Assembly: GCA_949358305.1 (NCBI GenBank)
Contig: OX442315.1
Coordinates: forward strand, 13,914,427-13,978,426
From: Strigamia acuminata
Taxonomy: Eukaryota; Arthropoda; Chilopoda; Geophilomorpha; Linotaeniidae
DNA length: 64,000 nt
Reading direction: 5' to 3'
In this document: one piece after another, positions 57,306-64,000 of the stretch
Layout: the number at the start of each line of letters is the position of its first letter
How positions within the stretch are numbered: the stretch's first letter is position 1
Program-made: the position numbers and the translations under genes
Notes under the pieces: model-generated
What the model was told of the DNA's origin: nothing
The model's input: only the letters and a program-made list of their open reading frames with translations
Databases searched by the model: none

Positions 57306-57547
57306 TTCAACTCAGAATCTAGTTAAAGTTAACCACATATGCCGCTGGTATTTTATTCTCACTCAAGAATGAACTCTTTTAGTTGTTTTGTAACCACGGC
57401 TGCGCTCCTTGAATTATTTTATTCAGCAATTATATATTTCGTGCATTATTACAATGAAATTTTTCATTTCTAAAGTAAAATCTTCAAGTGTAAAAACTAA
57501 AGAAATCAAACGTGAGAGACATGAATAATAAAAACGTCCCGATATCG

Positions 57548-58396
57548 TCAAGGGCGTATCATGGCTTTAGTCATTCCTCCATCTACCGGAAGAGCAACAC
57601 CGTTAATGTGCGTGGCAGCATCAGAAGCAACGAACAGAACTGCATTGACAACATCTAGCATCTCTGCATTTTTCTTCATAGGATTTATTTGCGCAAGTTT
57701 TGCACTAAGATCATCTACATAACCAGCTCTTTGATGCCACGATGGATTCTCCACGTAACCAGGATTAATAGTATTCACTCGGATCTGTTTTTTCCCTAAC
57801 TCCAAAGCCAGACACTCAGTAATCATCATCATTGCGCATTTTGAAGTACTGTAACCGACTGCCCATGAACACTTAAAAAATAAAAATAAAAATAAATAAT
57901 CATCTAAAAATATATTCATCCAACTCTTTACCGCTCTAATCCCAAGTCCACCTGAAATGTTGATGATATTTCCCTTAGTTTTAGTCAAATGAGGCTCGCA
58001 CAAGGACGAAAGCAAAAGCGGTGCCCTCGCATTAGTGCGCATCTGATCGTCGAATTTTGTCATTAAATCGGGATCGCCGATTGAACTGGTGCGCATAATC
58101 CCCGCATTGTTGACCAGAACATCCAATTGACCATAAGCTTCGATGACAGCATCAATAAGTCGTTTGCAGTCTTCGTCTTTCGTGACATCGGCCTTAACTT
58201 TAAGCGGTGGGAATTTGTCGGGAGAAGCAGCCTGGCATTTTATAGCAACTTCTTCTATGGTTAGGTCGTTTCTTCCCTGGATTACAACCTTGGCGCCGAG
58301 TCGAGCAAACGCAATGGACATTTCTGCTCCGATACCCGAGTTTGAACCGGTTACCAACACGCATTTGTTTTTGAAATTGATGTTTCCAACTTCCAT
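57548..58396 (-). CDS. SDR family oxidoreductase 4, 2 exons, 262 aa
   Basis: Exons 57932-58396 and 57548-57871; 789 nt. TGSNSGIG, NNAG, NISGG (second Ser replaced by Gly), catalytic YSTSK, DGGMTKAMIRP end. The 60-bp intron has no in-frame stop and keeps the frame, so an unspliced message would encode a 282-residue protein with 20 extra hydrophobic residues. Last of the tandem set. Confidence 0.93.
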   Translation of the reverse strand: MEVGNINFKNKCVLVTGSNSGIGAEMSIAFARLGAKVVIQGRNDLTIEEVAIKCQAASPDKFPPLKVKADVTKDEDCKRLIDAVIEAYGQLDVLVNNAGIMRTSSIGDPDLMTKFDDQMRTNARAPLLLSSLCEPHLTKTKGNIINISGGLGIRAVKSWMNIFLDDYLFLFLFFKCSWAVGYSTSKCAMMMITECLALELGKKQIRVNTINPGYVENPSWHQRAGYVDDLSAKLAQINPMKKNAEMLDVVNAVLFVASDAATHINGVALPVDGGMTKAMIRP

Positions 58397-58589
58397 TTTG
58401 ATGTTGGTGTTGTGTTTTCTTACAAAATTCTAATAGCAGAATGTTGAGCTCCAATGAATAACGTGGGGTGGATGTGAGTTCTGTCAGAGAAAATGAATTT
58501 CCTGTTGCGTCTATTATTGGTATGTATAGGTCAAGGTAATAAAACAATAATGCATATTTTTTTTTCTTTATTCCGTGATAAAAGATTAC

Positions 58590-58900
58590 ACGCATCTTTT
58601 CTGCATTAGATGCATTTTTTCTTCATTATATGCATCTCTTCTGCATTTTTCTGCATTATATGCATCTCTTCCGCATTTTTCTGCATTATATGCATCTTTT
58701 CTGCATTTTTCTGCATTATATGCATCTGTTCTGCATTATATGCATCTTTTCTGCATTATATGCATCTTTTCTGCATTGTTCTGCATTATATGCATCTTTA
58801 CTGCATTTTCCTGCATTATACGCATCTTTTCTGCATTTTTCTGCAATATATGCATCTTTTCTGCATTTTTCTGAAATATATGCATCTTTTCTGAATTTTT
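58590..58900. repeat. 30-bp TGCAT-type minisatellite
   Basis: About ten units TATATGCATCTTTTCTGCAT plus TTTTCTGCAT. Lies between the start of SDR4 and the oxidase. Reading frames through it (ASFLHFSALY) are artefacts. Short relatives sit after SDR1 and SDR2 (about 49820-49910 and 52345-52380). Confidence 0.88.
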
Positions 58901-58985
58901 AGATGGCCTTTGAAATGTGAAGAACTGATCAGCTGATCAGCTGTTTGCATTTGCAACATGATTAGGAGCAGCCATTACAGATAGC

Positions 58986-61018
58986 ATGCCGTTTAATGGT
59001 GATAAAAGTATGGAAGTATCTTCAAAACCTAGAATTGGTATTCTGGGTGGTGGAATAATCGGTGTAACTTGTGCTGATAAAATCTCCAAAGAGTTTCGTG
59101 ATGTTCATGTATCAATAATATCTGACGAGTTCTCACCTCAAACAACTGGTGACGTGGCAGCAGGTTTGTGGGGTGAATATCTATCAGGAAGTGACGAATC
59201 AACACAAAGAATATAGTAAGTAATTAATTTTTTAAAGCTGAAATAATTTAATATTAATTTTGTATTTTCTTCTTTAATTTTGAAACAAAGCAAGTGGCTT
59301 AAAGAGTCTTATGAAGCTTATGAACAATTGCACTTTAGTCAAGATTCAGTGGCAGCTGGTGTCACTCAGTTATCAGGATATAGAATTGATAATAAAATCT
59401 ATGTAAAAATAAATAAAAAGTTAGTAAATAATTTTTTTTTGAGATTGTTTTGTTGAATTGTTTCAGGGACCTGTGTTTTGGAAAGATATAGTGCATGGAT
59501 TTAGACATTTAACTGAAGATGAATTACTGCAGTTTGGTGAAGAATACAAGTAGTTTTTTCTTTTACATTTGAATTTTACTCACTCTTTGAATCTGCTTAA
59601 CCCTAACCTAGGGTCAATTTTGACCTCCAAAAGTGTTCTTATTTTTTTCTTGAAAACTAACGGGATTTTATTTCTGAAATTTCATGTATTTACTTTAAAC
59701 ATCGTGACAAAATAAAAAGAATAATAAATTCAATAATTCCAAAAAAAAATTCACAAGTTCCTTTGTTTACCCACTACTTTTGAATTGAATTCTCAATTAT
59801 TTTTGTCGTACTCTTTCGACAAATACCAAATTGGTTAAATTTATTCATAAACATGAAATACTCAGAGAATACAATCATTTTTTGGCTTTGCGTCAAAAAT
59901 GAGCCGGGTTGCGAGTAAGGGATCTTTCTTTAGGTTGGTACTGCTAGGGTTAACGCTAATATTTTATTTTCTAAATATAGGTCTGGTCTGAATTTTACCG
60001 TCTATACAGCTGAATGTCCTAAATTACTGCCTTATTTGATGTGCAAGTAAATTTATACGATTAGTTTGTTACATGCAAGTTTGTTTTTAATGTTTTAATT
60101 AATAGTTTTGCAGAGAGAGGTGGTAAGATTTTCAAATACAAGGCAGAAAACTTGCATCAAGTTGTAAAATTTTTTTTCTAAATTTTACCTATTAATTTAT
60201 TAGTTTAAAATAAAAATCTTTTTTAGTTGATTGGAAAATTTGATGTGCTTATTAACTGCACTGGAGTAAGTGCCAGTTATTTAGTCCCAGATCCATCAGT
60301 AATTCCAATAAGGGGTCAAGTTATGAAAGTATGTGTTTCCTTCAAAATTATTTGATTTGTACAAAACATTTCTATTTTTCTATATTTTTTAGGTAAAAGC
60401 ACCATGGGCCAAGCATTTTGTACTGGATGACTGCAAAGGAAATTACGTAATTCCAAAGTATGCATAAATTTTGCATTCCCTGAGAAGTGTTTATAATGAA
60501 TTGACTAATTTTTGTAAAATACTTAATCCAAATTCTAGTATCGATTCGGTTATTCTTGGCGGAACAAGTCAGCGCGGAGATTGGAATTTAAACGTTGAAA
60601 GCAAAGATGCTCACAAAATATGGCAAGGATGTTGCAAATTGCTTCCTAGCATCCAAGTAATTCCAATTCAAAGCATATTTTAACTCCAACACATCCACAA
60701 ATGCAAATATTTGTTGTTTTTTTCCAAGAAATCTAAAGTTCTCAGCCATCACGTTGGTTTACGGCCAGGTAGACACTGCGTGCGACTGGAAAGAGAAACA
60801 TTACTTAACGCTTCTAATAAAATGGAGGTAAAAAATAAAACAAAACAAACTAAATAGTAGTTGATTTTTCCTTTCTTTTTACGTAATAGCTCATCCACAA
60901 TTACGGGCATGGCGGTTGTGGTATATCCGTAGCGTGGGGTTGTGCTTCCGAAGTAGTTTCGCATCTCGATGAATTCTTCAGAGCCGGACATTCAGGTCCA
61001 CCCGGTTCCAAATTATAA
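58986..61018 (+). CDS. D-amino-acid / D-aspartate oxidase, 10 exons, 352 aa, peroxisomal
   Basis: Exons 58986-59215, 59291-59402, 59467-59549, 59981-60046, 60106-60160, 60227-60328, 60393-60457, 60539-60656, 60729-60827, 60890-61018; 1059 nt, frame kept at each join. N-terminal FAD-binding GILGGGIIGV, then DVAAGLWGEYL, later FDVLINCTG, IPIRGQVMKV, VILGGTSQRGDW, VGLRPGRHCVRLE (substrate-carboxylate Arg) and NYGHGGCGISVAWGCA. Oxidises D-amino acids to imino acids with release of hydrogen peroxide. Ends in SKL, a PTS1 peroxisome signal. Whether D-Asp or neutral D-amino acids are preferred is not settled by these motifs. A piggyBac-like MITE enlarges intron 3. No lesion seen. Confidence 0.94.
59598..59955 (+). 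mobile_element. piggyBac-like MITE, copy 2
   Basis: Starts and ends at TTAA (about 59599-59602 and 59950-59953) with termini CCCTAACCTAGGGTC and ACTGCTAGGG; the ends are partly inverted. Lies wholly within an oxidase intron. Inverted relative of the element at 39.2 kb. Confidence 0.85.
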
Positions 61019-61565
61019 AAATTATAATCAACCTTAAAAAAATTCTACAAGTTGATTTTCTAAAATTATATATTTTGTGCATTATTACAATAAAAATAAA
61101 AATAAATAATCATTTAAAAATAAATAACGAAGGATTATCGTTGGTCGAGAACATAGTTCAAGGGTTAATCACCACGTGGTTAACAGTAGCTTGCGCTGGA
61201 ATCAAAAACGCTGTTTTTATTTAGCCGTCCAACAAATAGTTTTCACTTATTTTAATTAGTTTTAATATAATATAAACCATATATAATATATTCCGTTCTA
61301 CATCGAGGACGAAATTAATTTCAAGTTAGGTTGCACGAGTCCTAGGTCGCACGTGGTCACACTAAAAACAGCAATTGATGATACAATTTCAAATGAGTCG
61401 AACCATTACAATTCGCACCATTCGTGACACAACATCAACATCAACAACAACCGTAATTATTCCCGTCTTAAAATGAACCAAAACACCTGCTAATTTTTAT
61501 AATAAGTCTATAATACCGTTAAATTCAATTATTTATAGATGCAAAGCGACGTGAACCGAGATTCA
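61019..61565. other. Spacer; 5' region of RING-H2 gene 2
   Basis: No gene. From about 61120 it is homologous to 51020-51456 and keeps the CACCACGTGGTTAAC site. Confidence 0.6.
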
Positions 61566-62280
61566 ATGTCAACGACCGAAAAACTGTCTTTAATTACAAC
61601 GCAAATAATGAATCATTTACGTGTTCAAAAAACGTTAAATGAAATTTTAATGCAATCTGGTGATTCAACGGTTCAAGTGTTAATTCGGGAAAGTGACGAG
61701 TAAGTTTAAATTTAAAACACAAAAAAATATAACAACCAATCAATAAATTAATGAATTTTAGTTCATTATCAACCTTGGAAAACGAGATGCAGAATCTGAC
61801 TCGAACTGGCAACGTTGTTGTCGAGCAAAACATCCGCGTAACAACGTCGACATCGACGACAACTTCCGCAGGTTTTATTCGATAAAATACAACTAAATAA
61901 ATTGATTGAGGATAAAATATTGTTTAATAATTTCAGCCGTGTCTACACCATCAACATCTTCACCCAGAACAACGTCTAGGCTTAACGAAAAGAATAAATC
62001 TAAATCACGAAGAAGTGTTTCGGTCGGCGACGAATCGGCGAATTTATGCGCCATTTGTTTGGATTCGGTCCCCGATGCCAAAAGTCACGCTTGTGCCCAG
62101 CCAATGGCTGTTGATGGATGTAATCACGTCTTCCACGACTCGGTAAATTTAATTTAAAAACTTAAAAAGTTTAATGTATTAATATGTTCTTTTTAGTGCT
62201 TAAAGGGTTGGTTGAAAGTACAAAAAACATGCCCCACTTGCCGCAACACAGTAAAGAAAAGAAAGAAACTTACATTTTAA
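61566..62280 (+). CDS. RING-H2 protein 2, 4 exons, 177 aa
   Basis: Exons 61566-61699, 61762-61871, 61937-62142, 62197-62280; 534 nt. Same layout as copy 1: MSTTEKLSLITTQI start, Ser/Thr-rich linker, RING-H2 (CAICLDSV, CNHVFH, CLKGWLKVQKTCPTCR). Exon 2 is 9 bp longer and the tail ends KRKKLTF. Intron positions and sizes are conserved, so this is a DNA-level duplicate, not a retrocopy. Confidence 0.9.
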
Positions 62281-62788
62281 ATAAGAAATAATGATTTTTA
62301 TTACAATACTGATATTAATAAATGTTAATTTTATATTGTTTCATCGTCAGCAGCCAGTATATATATATCAAGGCAATTATATTTGCTAATTATTAAAACA
62401 TTTTTGCTTTTATTATGTCATTTGAATTGTCAACAGTTGCAGATGTTTCTGGAAAATCTGAATTAATAAAAAATGAGCATATTCTGAGTTTAATAGCTTT
62501 AATTTTGAAATAATCATAATTAACAGCTCAAATTATTATCACTGGGATTGAGATGTGATATCAGCAGTGGTGTAATTGAGGATAAATGCATTTATAGAAT
62601 GTCAACTCAGCAGAAAGTCCACCATGGTCCTGCTGGCATCTCTCAGCCATCTAACTTCGGCTTTATGTAGTATACTTTGGCACTTTTATGTGCCAGCCTT
62701 TTTTTAAGTGCTTTTTTACTCATCAGTCGCCCGAATGGGTTTATTTCTATAAATAAATTTTAAATTGAATTTCAGTAGGTGCTGCCAG
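62281..62788. other. Intergenic before tRNA genes
   Basis: First 120 bp match the 3' flank of RING-H2 gene 1. Nothing else supported. Confidence 0.5.
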
Positions 62789-62861
62789 GCCCGGATAGCT
62801 CAGTCGGTAGAGCATTAGGCTTTTAACCTAAGGGTCCAGGGTTCGAGTCCCTGTTCGGGCG
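62789..62861 (+). tRNA. tRNA-Lys (anticodon TTT)
   Basis: 73-nt cloverleaf: acceptor GCCCGGA/TTCGGGC, D arm with TAGCTCAGTCGGTAGAGC (A box), anticodon loop CTTTTAA, T arm GGTTCGAGTCC (B box). Followed by a T-run (pol III terminator). Confidence 0.97.
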
Positions 62862-63303
62862 AATTTTTTTTATGGATTTTTTACAACATTGAATTGTTGC
62901 GAAAGAATTTCTTTCTCAAATTTTGTTGGAACACACGATTTGTACGGACTGCAGGCAGTCCTGCATAGCTCGTGTGTTATCTTGTTTGTTTACTAAACCT
63001 ACAATCAGAAAATGTGCGATAATAATTAATTTAGAATAAATTTGAGCAGTAAAGTTTTATGGCGTAGTAATTTTATATTTATCTTATTTTTTATTTTTAC
63101 AACAAATTCTGGCATAAAGAATTCTTTTCTTTCCATTTTCATGTTAAAATCATGAATTTTTTTTGCAACAAATGATTTTAATGGATTGCAGGCAGCCCTG
63201 CATGGCTACCGGTAGTAGTACATTATCGTGCCACTACCGAGCCAAAAATTACAAAATGCGTCCATAATTAATTCAGAATGAATTGCAGCATTAACATCAA
63301 CGA

Positions 63304-63387
63304 GTCAGGATGGCCGAGCGGTCTAAGGCGCTGCGTTAAGGTCGCAGTCCAGTATTCTGGGCGTGGGTTCAAATCCCACTTCTGACA
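63304..63387 (+). tRNA. tRNA-Leu (anticodon AAG)
   Basis: 84-nt type II tRNA with a long variable arm: acceptor GTCAGGA/TTCTGAC, A box TGGCCGAGCGGTCTAAGGCG, anticodon loop TTAAGGT, B box GGTTCAAATCC. Intronless. Confidence 0.97.
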
Positions 63388-63651
63388 ATCTTGTATTTTG
63401 TTTTAAACTCATTTATGATTTTAGGGGTCCGGAATTCCAACAAAAAATTTATAATTTCAGAAAGACCCCCAGAAAGTGCTGCGAAATAGGCCCCACCCCA
63501 AGGTCACAAATCTGCTTTTTTGAACTATTTTGTAAGAAAATTCGAGGCCCCGCCGCATAAAGTATTACAAAAAATTATTTTTTTTTAAATTTTATTTAAG
63601 TGCCCCCAGATCATAAACCTGCTGCAAAGAGTTTAAAACAAAATAAAAGCT

Positions 63652-63735
63652 TGTCAGAAGTGGGATTTGAACCCACGCCCAGAATACTGGACTGCGACCT
63701 TAACGCAGCGCCTTAGACCGCTCGGCCATCCTGAC
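63652..63735 (-). tRNA. tRNA-Leu (anticodon AAG), inverted copy
   Basis: Reverse complement is identical in all tRNA parts to the copy at 63304. Convergent with it. Confidence 0.97.
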
Positions 63736-63949
63736 ACTCTGACATTGTTGCAGCAATTGATTCTAAATTAATTATCGCGGTTTGGTACAAGCTACCATAG
63801 GTAAACATTCGAGCTATGCAGGACTGCCTGTTACAACAAAATTCCATGATTTTGACATGAAAATGGAAATAAAAGAATTCTTTATGCCAGAATTTGTTGT
63901 AAAAATAAAAAATGATATAAAAAAAATTTTGCCAAAAAAAAAATAATTT

Positions 63950-64000
63950 CGCCCGAACAGGGACTCGAACCCTGGACCCTTAGGTTAAAAGCCTAATGCT
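63950..64000 (-). tRNA. tRNA-Lys (anticodon TTT), cut by window end
   Basis: 3' half (T arm, anticodon arm) of a minus-strand tRNA-Lys identical to the copy at 62789; the 5' part lies beyond 64000. Confidence 0.93.

Larger units (their letters stand above)
62789..64000. repeat. tRNA-bearing inverted repeat
   Basis: Left arm (Lys, spacer, Leu on +) is mirrored by the right arm (Leu, spacer, Lys on -). Spacers also match in reverse (AATTCTGGCATAAAGAATTC at about 63104 and its mirror near 63880). The centre is 63388-63651. Confidence 0.92.

Noticed and set aside
58575-58902. Three overlapping ORFs rich in His/Phe/Leu
   Set aside because: Frames of the TGCAT minisatellite.
63388-63651. ORF between the inverted tRNA-Leu genes
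   Set aside because: Overlaps the tRNA and has no coding signal.

Overview
The window reads as nuclear DNA of an AT-rich animal, most likely an arthropod. Genes are split by short GT-AG introns (about 50-70 bp). The transposon mix (Ty3/gypsy, BEL/Pao, a copia-like gag remnant, pogo/Tigger, Tc1, piggyBac-like and hAT-like pieces) is typical of arthropods, and the annexin, D-amino-acid oxidase, FLYWCH and RING genes are ordinary animal families. I cannot name the species. Coordinates of exon borders come from hand reading and may be off by a base or two.

Layout. 1-2.0 kb: AT-rich, no gene. 2.0-10.9 kb: one satellite of about 62 bp x ~142 copies whose monomer looks like polypyrimidine tract + AG / 11-nt exon / GTAAAT, i.e. 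a microexon between splice sites. 10.8-11.5 kb: minus-strand acidic heptad-repeat ORF running into the satellite. 12.9-13.7 kb: two opposed arms rich in the palindrome TCGCGA around a tiny Arg-Gly-rich ORF. 15.2-21.4 kb: decayed retroelements. 22.5-35.1 kb: a cluster of five leucine-rich-repeat (LRR) gene copies (A +, B -, E + partial, C +, D +). 29.0-41.7 kb: convergent minus-strand multipass membrane-protein genes or their fragments (TM1, TM2 and remnants) beside the LRR copies, several carrying fresh-looking MITEs with clear target duplications. 37.4-38.6 kb: 21-bp TGCAT minisatellite upstream of TM1, with a short relative at 42.9 kb. 45.3-47.7 kb: an intact nine-exon annexin. 48.2-49.7 kb: FLYWCH-type gene and a RING remnant. 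49.9-58.4 kb: four tandem two-exon short-chain dehydrogenase/reductase (SDR) genes on the minus strand with a RING-H2 gene among them and LTR-like insertions between them. 59.0-61.0 kb: ten-exon D-amino-acid/D-aspartate oxidase ending in SKL. 61.6-62.3 kb: second RING-H2 gene. 62.8-64.0 kb: a palindrome carrying tRNA-Lys and tRNA-Leu on each arm, cut by the window end.

How it fits together. Most of the window is a rapidly duplicating region: LRR and membrane-protein genes were copied together as tail-to-tail pairs, the SDR and RING-H2 genes by local duplication. The annexin and the oxidase look like single, conserved housekeeping genes. No operons, CRISPR arrays or bacterial features are present.
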